Shown here in pieces: positions 8,497 through 16,845 of a DNA stretch of 64,000 nucleotides. The notes beneath the pieces are model-generated. The model saw only the letters and a list, made by a program, of their open reading frames with translations. It made no database searches and was not told the origin of the DNA. The DNA comes from Armatimonadota bacterium (GTDB lineage Bacteria > Armatimonadota > Fimbriimonadia > Fimbriimonadales > Fimbriimonadaceae), in contig JAFDWQ010000009.1 in NCBI GenBank assembly GCA_018268395.1, positions 62,001-126,000 of the forward strand, written 5' to 3'. Every line of letters begins with the position of its first letter. Positions within the stretch are counted from its first letter, which is position 1. The position numbers were made by a program, and so were the translations under genes.

Positions 8497-9066
8497 ATGC
8501 GGGTCAAGGAGGGTTTCGTCCCGGTTTGGCGCCGACGGCGGCGGAGCCTCGCCTGGATCTGGACGGACCGGGTAATGGCGGTCTCGTCCGTCGCTTCTGC
8601 TGTAGCCTTGTCGGTCCCGGAACCCGGGCGGTCGACCGGTCTCAACGAAGCGATCAGCTTGAGCCTCTCCCGGGGACACTGGGCCGCGGTCACGGTGTTC
8701 CTGACGGCGGCCGCCGTCCTGTCCCTCTTGGCCTTTCGGCTGGGACGTCACCGACGCTGGGGAGCGGCGGTCTTCCTCGCCTTGGACGTCCTCTTGCTCG
8801 CCGTCATCGCGTTGACAAACCCCTTGTCGGACGTCCACCAACTTGCGTTCATCGGCTGTGCCGTCGCCACGACCTTGTGGTTGTTCCTCATCGCTTGGGA
8901 GATGGACGAGCCCATCGTCAAAATCCTTGCGTCGGGGGCGACGGTCGGCGCGGTGACGAGCGTGCTCTTTGTCGGGCTCGGCGAGCGGATCCTCGTCGCC
9001 TGCTGTCTCGGCGGTGGCGCCCTCCTCTACTTCAATGTCTTCGACATGATCGTCGCCGACCCTTGA
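8497..9066 (+). CDS. Multi-pass membrane protein, unknown function
   Basis: This 189-residue protein has a basic N-terminus and about five hydrophobic segments (around residues 25-42, 63-82, 90-107, 115-135 and 145-185). No family motif was recognised. It starts 5 nt after the S9 peptidase and is probably co-transcribed with it. The downstream gene is convergent, with stops only about 6 nt apart. Confidence 0.7.
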   Translation: MRVKEGFVPVWRRRRRSLAWIWTDRVMAVSSVASAVALSVPEPGRSTGLNEAISLSLSRGHWAAVTVFLTAAAVLSLLAFRLGRHRRWGAAVFLALDVLLLAVIALTNPLSDVHQLAFIGCAVATTLWLFLIAWEMDEPIVKILASGATVGAVTSVLFVGLGERILVACCLGGGALLYFNVFDMIVADP

Positions 9067-9072
9067 CCGGGG

Positions 9073-11406
9073 TCATTCGTTCCAATCGGGCTTGTCCAAC
9101 GAAGACTTCCATTCGGCGGCGTACTTGTTCGCGTCCTTGGCGAAGACGGAATTCGGATAGCGCACGGCGAGCCTCCGCATGAGTCCGATCGCCTTCCCTG
9201 TGAGGCCGGCCGACTCCGGCTCCCACCATGTGTTGAACCGAGAAAGCCGCTCGGCGGCTACACCCGCAGTGTACAGAGCCTTCGGCACGAGGTTCGAGCG
9301 CGGACATCTCTCGACGAGTTCTTCGCAGAGTCTCACGACGTGGGCGTAGCACTCGTGTTCGTAGCCGTAGGCCCGCACCTTCCGGCCCCATGCCCCTGTG
9401 TTGACACGGGGGTTCCAGAAGACCGAGAACGACGTGGCCCGCCTGCCCTCCCAAAGCCCGGGGCTGTAGAACATCAAGTTGCGGCGGTCATGAACGTATC
9501 GGGCCATGTCGTAAAGGGCTTCGGCACGAGCCTCTTGTCCATGAGCGGCCTCGGCCTTCTGTCGCAACGCCCACAGGGCGTCGACATCGGCCAGCGGGTC
9601 GACGATCTTCGGAGGCTCACCGTCATACACGTACTCCCGCATGGACAGGAACCTGTCCTTGGAGAGTCCGCCCCGTGTCCGGAGGGGTTGGGGCATGGAC
9701 GCCAGGATCCGGTGCGCGTTCCGGTATTCGCCGATCCGGAAATAGCGCATCGCCAATGTGAATTCGAGGACCGTTCGTCGCGCGGGGTCTTTGACGGTTC
9801 GGGCCGCCCGCTCCAGTTGCTTCGGTGTCAAAACGGCGTCGGCCATGACAGCGGCGTCGTCTTCGTAGCCCCATTCGTCGTACAAGGCGAAGGCACGGAC
9901 CGGATCTCCGACCTTCTCGTGAAGAAGAGCCAGGTTTTCGGCCGTGCTCTGCTTGACGTACGGCTCAGGGCCGCGCCGATAAAGCCGTTCGAACACGCGG
10001 AGCGCCTCCGACCTCCGCCCCAACCGCGACAAGCAGGCAGCCTCGCAGTAGAGAGCTCTGTCCTTGCTACGGCCTCGCGCCGAACGGCCCGCTCTAGCCC
10101 ACCTGAGGCCCTGTGAATACGATCCGCAATCATAGGCCAGTTGTGCGAGCCGTGGAAAGGCGTCCGGGCCGACGTTCCTCGCCCCGTTCAGGCAGGAGGC
10201 CGCAAACCGGAGGAGGTTCCGTTCTTGCCGGACGTCCATCGCCGTGTCTTCGAGCCGGAACGTCAAGTAAGGCCCGACCAAGGTCGGGTCGCTTCGGACC
10301 GCTCTCTGTACGTCGGCCGACTGGTCCGAAGTGAGGGACCGGAACAGTCTTCGAAGTTCTTTCGCGGATTCCCGCTGGGAAACGATCGGCACTTCTAGGG
10401 ACCGCTGGCGGATCCCGTGAACGACCGCGGCCGCAATCCGTCCTTCCGACTCGGCCCGTTCCGCGAGGGCGGCATGGCCCTTCCATGCCTCAGAAGGATC
10501 GCTCGATGCGCTCTGTCGGACGTAGAGGGCAAGGGCGCCTTGGGCGTCCCCCTGTCCTGCCCGGCAACGTGCCAGCCAGCCCAAGACGTTGCCCCGAAAC
10601 CGGGTCTCCGGAAACTGTCGCAACAGTCTGCGCAAGACAGGCTCGCCTTGGACGACGTCGGGTCTTTCCCCGGAAGCGTCCTCGAGCCAGGAACGCGCAG
10701 CCATGACGAGCGCAGATTCAGCACGAGGAGCTTTCGGTGCGAGATCGGCTACTTTGACGAACGCCTCTGCTCGCGACCGTCGGTCGGGATAGACCGTGGC
10801 GGCGGCGACGGCGTATTCCACATGGGGCCGCAATCGAGTGCCGGCCTTGAGGTTCCGTAGCGCCAGTACGGCGCGCTCCTTCTCCTTGGGATTGCCGAAC
10901 TCGATCAGGTACCTCTCGCGGAGATAGGTTCCGACGCCAAGATCGTCCGAGTCAAGGCCCTCACGGATCAGTTCCTTACGGTCTTGGACGAACGACTTCA
11001 GGCTTCGCGTCTCGGCGGTCTCTCCGTACATGTCGACGGCTGTCTTGAAGTCGTTTTGGACTTCCCGGTTCCGGGCGGCACGGACCTTTTTCGCGAAACG
11101 GGCCGGGCCTTGATCGTCCCATTCGTCCAGCCCGTCGCCGAACGCCTCAAGACCGAGTCTTTCGTCGTAGACTTCCTGCTGTTCCCAACCGTACTTCGTC
11201 CCGCCGCGCCGGACTTCGTTGTTCCAGCCTGGCGCCATCCACTTTTGGGGGACGCGACCGAAATCGACGTCCGGTTCACCGAAAGAGCCATAGAAGTGGA
11301 CGGAGTCGACGTTGTCGCCGTAACACGCCGCGACCCATGCGGCAAGGGCAACGGTCGCAAGCACCGATCCGGCGGCCAGCGCTTTGGTCACGAGTGCCCG
11401 GCTCAC
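9073..11406 (-). CDS. Large exported helical-repeat (TPR-like) protein
   Basis: This 777-residue protein has an N-terminal hydrophobic segment ending A-W-V-A-A-C, which could be a lipobox (Cys near residue 28), then an all-helical body with many Ala/Leu/Arg-rich repeats resembling TPRs (for example A-L-R-N-L-K, A-F-A-L-Y-D-E-W and A-L-Y-D-M-A-R-Y units). The C-terminal part (about 620-777) resembles YfiO/outer-membrane assembly TPR arrays (ALYTAGVAAERL, RYPNSVFAKDA). Its start overlaps the DUF3142 gene stop by 4 nt, so the two are translationally coupled and probably act together in the envelope. Confidence 0.85.
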   Translation of the reverse strand: MSRALVTKALAAGSVLATVALAAWVAACYGDNVDSVHFYGSFGEPDVDFGRVPQKWMAPGWNNEVRRGGTKYGWEQQEVYDERLGLEAFGDGLDEWDDQGPARFAKKVRAARNREVQNDFKTAVDMYGETAETRSLKSFVQDRKELIREGLDSDDLGVGTYLRERYLIEFGNPKEKERAVLALRNLKAGTRLRPHVEYAVAAATVYPDRRSRAEAFVKVADLAPKAPRAESALVMAARSWLEDASGERPDVVQGEPVLRRLLRQFPETRFRGNVLGWLARCRAGQGDAQGALALYVRQSASSDPSEAWKGHAALAERAESEGRIAAAVVHGIRQRSLEVPIVSQRESAKELRRLFRSLTSDQSADVQRAVRSDPTLVGPYLTFRLEDTAMDVRQERNLLRFAASCLNGARNVGPDAFPRLAQLAYDCGSYSQGLRWARAGRSARGRSKDRALYCEAACLSRLGRRSEALRVFERLYRRGPEPYVKQSTAENLALLHEKVGDPVRAFALYDEWGYEDDAAVMADAVLTPKQLERAARTVKDPARRTVLEFTLAMRYFRIGEYRNAHRILASMPQPLRTRGGLSKDRFLSMREYVYDGEPPKIVDPLADVDALWALRQKAEAAHGQEARAEALYDMARYVHDRRNLMFYSPGLWEGRRATSFSVFWNPRVNTGAWGRKVRAYGYEHECYAHVVRLCEELVERCPRSNLVPKALYTAGVAAERLSRFNTWWEPESAGLTGKAIGLMRRLAVRYPNSVFAKDANKYAAEWKSSLDKPDWNE

Positions 11407-12968
11407 GGTCCGGCCTGCCCCAGGGCGACGGCGATCGGGCCCCGATGCGCGGCGACTCGGTCAAAACCGGACGGCTCCATGACGCTCCACGCTATTGTGA
11501 CGTGGGGAAGGACGTTTGAAGCCAGACGTAGCGGCCCGATGACGCACCTTTCATGAAAACCGATGAACCTTTTGGTGAAAATGAGGCGGTCCGCTTCGCC
11601 AGGGCGGCACTCCACACCCCCCTCGCCAGAGCCCCTTTGATAGCGGACAGAGTCGAAATCCCGGAGACGGACGCCTTCAATGCCGGGTCTGTCGAGTCCG
11701 ATCGTCAAACGGACGGCATCGGGGTCCACGGCCGACGGAGAGTCGCCGGTGTTCTTGACTTCGATCCACAGGTCGATGGGGACCTGCTTCCGAACGCCGT
11801 CGACCACGTCGTAGGCGTCCTGCCGAGCCGTGACGTCGACGTCCAAGCCTGGTCGGGGCGAACGCCCCTGAACTTTGGACAGGACCGTAGCCAAAGGCAG
11901 CGAAAAGGACGATCCTTGTCGTGGCATCCTGAAGAGGATGGTCCCGACGCAACGTTCGCCTCTCTGCGCTTGGACGAGCCGCTCAGATTCAGCGGGTTGA
12001 TCGGGAGCCGGAACCGTGAACGCCAGAGAATAGCCGACTCCTCGTCCGTCGGGCGCGGGTCGGACCGCTTTGAACAAGAGGATCCGTTCGCCGCTCCATT
12101 CTTTCCGTCCGGAGACGCGCCGGCCTCCTGAGTCACAGCCGAAACCCGCGACGAAACGGAACGACGGGTGTCGAAAAGCGTCCTGCGCTTCAAGGCCCTT
12201 GTAGGTGCCGACCAATCTGTCCTTATCGTCGAAGAGATAGGCTCGGCCGTAAGCTGGGATCCCGATCCAGTAAGGACAGGCCAGGGACTCGGCCTTCTTC
12301 ATCGCCGTGACCAAGGTCGCCTTGTCGGACACGGGCCTGACAGTCGAGAGGGTCGTGCCGGTCTTTCCCTCATAGGCCTGCGGCACCATAAAGTCCACTT
12401 CACGAGAAAGTCTCAGGGCGCCTTCGGTCCCGAGCCAGCTTGTCAGTCCTGTTACGGAGAACTGAAGTCGTCGATCGAGGCCGGCCCGCACGTTCCGGAC
12501 GATTTGGGAGTAGCGTGGGAGGAGCCGGGTCGGACTATCGATGTCCAATTGCACACCGACGACGCGGACGCCCGCCCGTTCCGCCCTTTGGACGGAGTCC
12601 CTGATGACGGCGCACATCGAAGCACTCAGGGCGGACGTCTCGAAGTCGCCGAAATGACGGACGAAGCCGGCGTCGCCGTTGAAGACCAAGTGGACGGGGA
12701 ACGCGCCGCAACCTTGACCGAAGCTCTGTGGGAAAACGGGCACGGCTTCTCGCCCGTTCTGACTGAAGGTCCCCGCCCGGACGAAGAGGGAGCCGACCCC
12801 GAGGGACCTGAGGTCGCGGCACTCTTCGGCCGTCAGGGCGAACGGCGAATGCCAGTACCAATAGGAGCGCTGGAGCGGCGCCGGATGCGGGCGGGGCCGA
12901 ACGATGGAACCGATCACTCCGGCGAGGACGACCGCACCGAAGAGTGCCGCGGCCGTCCGGAGTTTCAC
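11403..12968 (-). CDS. DUF3142 protein, membrane-anchored TIM-barrel-like
   Basis: This 521-residue protein starts with a hydrophobic anchor (TAAALFGAVVLAGVIGS) followed by a domain matching what I know of DUF3142: V-Q-L-D-I-D-S near residue 165, the ITALxSWL-like segment (VTGLTSWLG), and IPAYGRAYLF. The acidic VQLDID and MVPQAYEG segments suggest a glycoside-hydrolase-like barrel, but no activity is established. The C-terminal 150 residues look like an Ig-like domain. The GTG at 12968 was chosen because AAGAAT lies 6 nt upstream; an ATG at 13025 is the alternative. The helical-repeat gene follows, coupled by 4 nt. Confidence 0.75.
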   Translation of the reverse strand: MKLRTAAALFGAVVLAGVIGSIVRPRPHPAPLQRSYWYWHSPFALTAEECRDLRSLGVGSLFVRAGTFSQNGREAVPVFPQSFGQGCGAFPVHLVFNGDAGFVRHFGDFETSALSASMCAVIRDSVQRAERAGVRVVGVQLDIDSPTRLLPRYSQIVRNVRAGLDRRLQFSVTGLTSWLGTEGALRLSREVDFMVPQAYEGKTGTTLSTVRPVSDKATLVTAMKKAESLACPYWIGIPAYGRAYLFDDKDRLVGTYKGLEAQDAFRHPSFRFVAGFGCDSGGRRVSGRKEWSGERILLFKAVRPAPDGRGVGYSLAFTVPAPDQPAESERLVQAQRGERCVGTILFRMPRQGSSFSLPLATVLSKVQGRSPRPGLDVDVTARQDAYDVVDGVRKQVPIDLWIEVKNTGDSPSAVDPDAVRLTIGLDRPGIEGVRLRDFDSVRYQRGSGEGGVECRPGEADRLIFTKRFIGFHERCVIGPLRLASNVLPHVTIAWSVMEPSGFDRVAAHRGPIAVALGQAGP

Positions 12969-12974
12969 CGCACT

Positions 12975-12980
12975 ATTCTT
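12975..12980 (-). promoter_or_regulatory. -10 box AAGAAT for the DUF3142 gene
   Basis: On the minus strand AAGAAT is followed by 6 nt (AGTGCG) and then GTG at 12968. This supports the GTG over the upstream ATG at 13025. It is a weaker match because the first base is A instead of T. Confidence 0.45.
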
Positions 12981-13034
12981 GCACGCCGACCGGGCCGAAG
13001 CCGTCACGTCGACGGATCTCGCCATCGGGGCCAG

Positions 13035-13040
13035 TAGAAT
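13035..13040 (+). promoter_or_regulatory. -10 box TAGAAT for the NHL-propeller gene
   Basis: TAGAAT ends 7 nt before the ATG at 13048. It overlaps an ATG at 13039 that is also in frame, which argues for 13048 as the real start. It forms a divergent pair with the box at 12975-12980. Confidence 0.55.
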
Positions 13041-13047
13041 GTGGCCG

Positions 13048-14061
13048 ATGCCGACCCGCCGCGAGTTCCTTGCCCAGTCCGCCTTGGCCGCTACCGCCTT
13101 GACCGTAGCCCCGCTCGCACGCGGCCAAGAGAAGAAGATCGTCCTCGGTTCTGGTTCGCACCGGTACGAATGGGTGCCGGACTGGCTCGTGCCCCCGAGC
13201 ACGATCAAGTACGGGGACACTCACGGGTTGGCTCAAGACTCCAAGGGCCGGATCTACCTGAGCCACACCGTCCATCCGACGAGCGAATCGGCCGACGGAG
13301 TCCTCGTCTTCGACGAAAAGGGCAAGTTCCTCTCGTCCTGGGGGCCTCAGTTCAAAGGCGGATCGCACGGCCTCGACATCCGAAAGGAAGGAAAGGAGGA
13401 GGTCATCTACCATTGCGACACGAACCGACGGAACGTCAGCAAGACGACCCTCGACGGCAAAGTCCTTTGGGAAATGGGACTGCCCGAACAGCCGGGCGTC
13501 TACAAGGACGGTGCGCCGTACATCCCGACCAACGTCGCTTTCTCTCCGAACGGGGACTTCTACGTCGCCGACGGCTACGGGTCGAACTGGATCCATCATT
13601 ACGACATCAAGGGCGAATGGATCCGCACCTTCGGCGGACCGGGCAAGGAACCCGGAAAAGTCCAACAGCCCCACGGAATATGGCTCGACCCTCGTGGCAA
13701 GGAGCCCATGCTCGTCGTCGCCGACCGCGCCAACCGGCGGCTTCAATACTTTTCCCTTGACGGACGTCACGTCAAATTCGTGACCGACGGCATGAGGCTG
13801 CCGTGCCACTTCTCCGTACGGGGCCATGAACTGCTCGTCCCGGACCTCGAGTCCATCGTCACCGTCTTGGACGAAGACAACAAGGTCGCGGTGCAACTCG
13901 GCGACGGGGCACCGACCGACTTACGTGGCCATCCGAGGTCCGACTTCGTCCCTGGCAAGTTCATCCATCCTCACGACGCCGTGTTCCTCCGGAACGGCGA
14001 CATTCTGGTCGCAGAGTGGGTTCCGATCGGCCGTGTGACGTTGCTGAAACGCCTGCGCTAG
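13048..14061 (+). CDS. Tat-exported NHL/6-bladed beta-propeller protein
   Basis: This 337-residue protein opens with a twin-arginine leader (P-T-R-R-E-F-L, then a hydrophobic run to A-R-G-Q). The mature part is built of NHL-type repeats, for example HGLAQDSKGRIYLSHT, VAFSPNGDFYVADGYG, HGIWLDPRG and HDAVFLRNGDILVAEW. Such propellers act as binding platforms, or as peptidyl-glycine-lyase-like or lactonase-like enzymes, in the periplasm; no catalytic set is obvious. Tat export suggests folding, perhaps with a metal, in the cytoplasm. The gene overlaps the convergent neighbour by 4 nt. Confidence 0.85.
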   Translation: MPTRREFLAQSALAATALTVAPLARGQEKKIVLGSGSHRYEWVPDWLVPPSTIKYGDTHGLAQDSKGRIYLSHTVHPTSESADGVLVFDEKGKFLSSWGPQFKGGSHGLDIRKEGKEEVIYHCDTNRRNVSKTTLDGKVLWEMGLPEQPGVYKDGAPYIPTNVAFSPNGDFYVADGYGSNWIHHYDIKGEWIRTFGGPGKEPGKVQQPHGIWLDPRGKEPMLVVADRANRRLQYFSLDGRHVKFVTDGMRLPCHFSVRGHELLVPDLESIVTVLDEDNKVAVQLGDGAPTDLRGHPRSDFVPGKFIHPHDAVFLRNGDILVAEWVPIGRVTLLKRLR

Positions 14062-14729
14062 TCCTTGGACATCGGACGTTCCTCGTGCACGACGGTCTGC
14101 TTCTTCATGCCGTCGGCATAAAGGTCGGCCGACTCGACGACCCCTACCACACGACCGTCCCGGGCGTTCAACGTCAGGACGGTCGTGACTTCGGCTTGTG
14201 CCGTCGGTCCCAGTTTGAGAAGGCCGGTCTTCTGCGTCAATCGGAACTGGGGGCTCTCCCCTTCGAGCCGCTCCAGACGACAGGTGACGTCCAGTTCGCC
14301 TTTGGAAGCGGGAAGCGGATTCGCAAGGGAGACGGACCATGTCCCGTCGGTGGCGCTCACGCCGGGTTTGAGGAGCGGTTGCCGAAGGAACAACATCAAG
14401 CGGTGGAACCCGCTCGGGTCCTCTCCCTTTTCGACGGTCGCTTCGACGAGAAGCGCGTACTTGTCGCACCGTAAGGTGAACACCGTCTGCGGCTGCCCCT
14501 GTAGTCCGACCGTCACTCTCGTGAAACGGTCTCCGGAAGCCGTCAGGACCTCGGACCGGGCAAGGGCCGTTCCTTCGCGAACGTCCTTCATCGTGCTTTC
14601 GCACTCGAGCGCCGTGACCGTCAAGCGTCTCTCGACCGATTCCCCGACGGCGAACGGCACGAGAGGCGGCATCTTGACTTGCGACGGATCCTGGCCTACC
14701 AAAAGGCAAGCCCCTAGGAGGACAGTCAT
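14058..14729 (-). CDS. Small secreted protein, unknown
   Basis: This 223-residue protein has a short signal-like start (MTVLLGACLLVGQ) and a beta-rich mature part with no recognised family. The only cysteines in the mature part are in LECEST, LRCDKY and VTCRLE. It lies 25 nt downstream of the next gene on the same strand and is probably co-transcribed with it. It may be periplasmic. Confidence 0.7.
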   Translation of the reverse strand: MTVLLGACLLVGQDPSQVKMPPLVPFAVGESVERRLTVTALECESTMKDVREGTALARSEVLTASGDRFTRVTVGLQGQPQTVFTLRCDKYALLVEATVEKGEDPSGFHRLMLFLRQPLLKPGVSATDGTWSVSLANPLPASKGELDVTCRLERLEGESPQFRLTQKTGLLKLGPTAQAEVTTVLTLNARDGRVVGVVESADLYADGMKKQTVVHEERPMSKD

Positions 14730-14754
14730 CCCTCACCCGCTTGGTCTCTGTGAC

Positions 14755-15342
14755 TCACAGCCGCTTCGCAGGGACTTGATGAAGTCTCGGGAAATCGGCC
14801 GGAGGGACGAACGATGCCGGATCGATCTTCGCGTCAAACTCGTTCGACCATAACGTGTCGTCCTGCCCGACCAGGACGTAGCGGCTCTTGGTCGCGAAAC
14901 CTCCTTTCGTCTCCGGGACGTCCCAGGAGAAACAGCGTCCTGCGTTCAGGGCCACCCGGTGACGGCTGTTGCCACAGTCAGGGGTCGGGCGGTACTCGAC
15001 GGGACGCCATACGCCTTTGGCGTCTTTCGCCTCACGGATCAGACCGACCCAACTGTCCTCCGCCCTTAGCCAGACGGGGGATGCCGAACCGTTGGCGAGG
15101 ACGACGATCATGGGGCAGTTCCCTTCGCCAGGGCCGCAACACGCGTTCTTCTGGACGACGAGCGACAGTCTGTCGGCCTTGACGTTCACTTCCGCCAACG
15201 ACCACGAACCGTTCGTGGACGTCCCCCAGCCTCCTGCGGACACCGTGTCCGGCATATCGCTCTTGGCAGGATAACGGGCCAACGGCATCGCAGACTCGAC
15301 GCCGCCCGTCGAAAGCACTACGGCCGCGATCGCGCTCAGCAT
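14755..15342 (-). CDS. Secreted protein, unknown
   Basis: This 195-residue protein has a signal peptide (MLSAIAAVVLSTGGVESA) and a compact, cysteine-bearing mature domain (C-C-G-P-G-E-G-N-C-P near 70; PDCGNSRH near 125; AGRCFSW near 135) that could form disulfides. Residues such as VVLANGSASPVWLRAEDSWV suggest an Ig-like fold similar to those in many secreted armatimonadal and planctomycetal proteins. A TATCCT box lies exactly 6 nt before the ATG. The next gene downstream (ending 14058) is probably in the same unit. Confidence 0.7.
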   Translation of the reverse strand: MLSAIAAVVLSTGGVESAMPLARYPAKSDMPDTVSAGGWGTSTNGSWSLAEVNVKADRLSLVVQKNACCGPGEGNCPMIVVLANGSASPVWLRAEDSWVGLIREAKDAKGVWRPVEYRPTPDCGNSRHRVALNAGRCFSWDVPETKGGFATKSRYVLVGQDDTLWSNEFDAKIDPASFVPPADFPRLHQVPAKRL

Positions 15343-15348
15343 CCTTTC

Positions 15349-15354
15349 AGGATA
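15349..15354 (-). promoter_or_regulatory. -10 box TATCCT, leaderless-type promoter
   Basis: On the minus strand TATCCT is followed by GAAAGG and the ATG at 15342. The 6-nt gap matches the pattern; the GAAAGG could also act weakly as a ribosome site if transcription began further upstream. Confidence 0.5.
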
Positions 15355-15370
15355 CTTCAGGTTTCGGCGA

Positions 15371-15865
15371 TCAGACGGTCATATCGACGAACCTTCGGCT
15401 CCGCTCGTCCAAAGTGTCGACCTGGATCTCGTACTTGTTTCCGTCCACGTCGTTCAGCATGAGGACGTTCGTCGACATCCAGTTCGCGTTTTCTTGAAGG
15501 CTTTGTGTCACGAGCTCGCGCGGCCCGCGGTCTGTCTGGACCGACCAGTACGTGATCCCGAACTCGGTCTTGACGGCGTCGATCGAAACGACGCGAGCGT
15601 TGAGGTAACGCTTGTGAAGTTCCTGCTCGACGATCGCGCGTGACTCGGCCTCGAGAGTCTGCAGACCCTCGGTCAGCATCACGATCTCTTGGTCCTTGCC
15701 GTCGACGAGGGCCAAGAACTTCCCAGGGAACGAGAGAGGAGACGCCCAGACCGGCTTCACCTGAAGATAGCTGGCGTTGCCGGCGGTCAGCCGTAGTCGG
15801 CCCTCCGGTTCATAGAAAAGATTGAGACGGTCTTCAGGGCTTGGCTTGGGTGCGACGATGGTCAT
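15371..15865 (-). CDS. DUF1854 family protein
   Basis: This 164-residue cytoplasmic-type protein matches DUF1854: RLRLTAGNASYLQVKPVWASPLSFP near residues 25-50, FLALVDGKDQEIVML, and the closing YEIQVDTLDERSRRFVDM. Database names for this family describe it as cyanophycin-metabolism associated, because it sits next to a special ABC transporter; that transporter is indeed here. The start overlaps the GNAT stop by 4 nt (ATGA), so all three genes are coupled. Its biochemical role is unknown. Confidence 0.85.
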   Translation of the reverse strand: MTIVAPKPSPEDRLNLFYEPEGRLRLTAGNASYLQVKPVWASPLSFPGKFLALVDGKDQEIVMLTEGLQTLEAESRAIVEQELHKRYLNARVVSIDAVKTEFGITYWSVQTDRGPRELVTQSLQENANWMSTNVLMLNDVDGNKYEIQVDTLDERSRRFVDMTV

Positions 15866-16845
15866 ACTTCGAACTCCTTGGTCATGAACAGTAGGCCGCT
15901 ACGGGCCACAAAGCCCAGTTTCTGGTTGACGGCCAGCATCGGGACGTTGGTCGAGTCGTTATGGGTCAGGATCCTGGTCCCACCGGTATGCAAGGCATAG
16001 CGGACCCCAAGGCGCTTAAGGACGGTCGCGAGCCCTTTGCCGCGAAAAGGCCTTCTGACGCCCGTGAAATCCGTCGTCATGTCGGCGACCGGACTGCCCG
16101 TCATTGGCCCGATGACATGGACGCCGGCCCACTCGTCGCCCCGTTTGGCGACGAACACGCCTTCCGGCCTGTACCACTCCGCTTCGAAGACGGACCGACA
16201 ATAGTCGCCCCATTCCAGACCACCGTATTCGGCCGTGGCCGGCTCGTCAAGGTCGCATTCGACGGTGACGGCGTGTAGTCGGCGCCGCTCGGCCTCGGTG
16301 TCTCCCAAGTCGGCAAGGGTTTGGAACGTCAGGCCGTCGGCTATGGCCCGGGCGACCGTCCTCTCGGTCTCCGAATCGTCCACGGACGCTACGGACAAGA
16401 CGGACTCGAACAGCCGTCGCGTCTCACGGTATCCATGGGACTCGGTGAACGGACGACCCGACGGATACTCGTCGGGCACGAACGCGGTGACCTTTGTCGC
16501 GCCATTCGAAAGCGCGAACGCTTCGGACCGGCGCAAGAGTTCGGACCCGATGCCCTTCCGGCACCAGGTGGGCAGGACGTTGACCGACAGCGAGAAGAGT
16601 CCAGGGACCATGGAAGCTCGACGGCGACAGTGCGAAGCGGCCATGACCGTACCGTCGCCGTCGACCGCGACCAGCCGCAAACGAGGATCCTCTTCGGGCC
16701 AGGTCGCGTGGAGCCGCTCGAACTCTGCGACCGAAAGCGGATCCGAATCGTAGAGGTTCGAAACCGCGCAGACAGCTTCGGAATCCTCAGGGATACGGGC
16801 CTCCCGGACCGACCAACCGTCCCTTGAAGTCAGGGGTGCGGTCAA
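15862..16845 (-). CDS. Tandem GNAT acetyltransferase
   Basis: This 327-residue protein holds two GNAT domains: the first (residues about 10-150) with the acetyl-CoA loop R-K-G-I-G-S-E-L-L, the second (about 170-325) with R-G-K-G-L-A-T-V-L and HNDSTNVPMLAVNQKLGF. It would transfer an acetyl group to an amine, but the substrate is not readable. It is coupled by 4-nt overlaps on both sides, between the ABC transporter and the DUF1854 gene, which makes it part of the same functional unit. Confidence 0.85.
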   Translation of the reverse strand: MTAPLTSRDGWSVREARIPEDSEAVCAVSNLYDSDPLSVAEFERLHATWPEEDPRLRLVAVDGDGTVMAASHCRRRASMVPGLFSLSVNVLPTWCRKGIGSELLRRSEAFALSNGATKVTAFVPDEYPSGRPFTESHGYRETRRLFESVLSVASVDDSETERTVARAIADGLTFQTLADLGDTEAERRRLHAVTVECDLDEPATAEYGGLEWGDYCRSVFEAEWYRPEGVFVAKRGDEWAGVHVIGPMTGSPVADMTTDFTGVRRPFRGKGLATVLKRLGVRYALHTGGTRILTHNDSTNVPMLAVNQKLGFVARSGLLFMTKEFEV

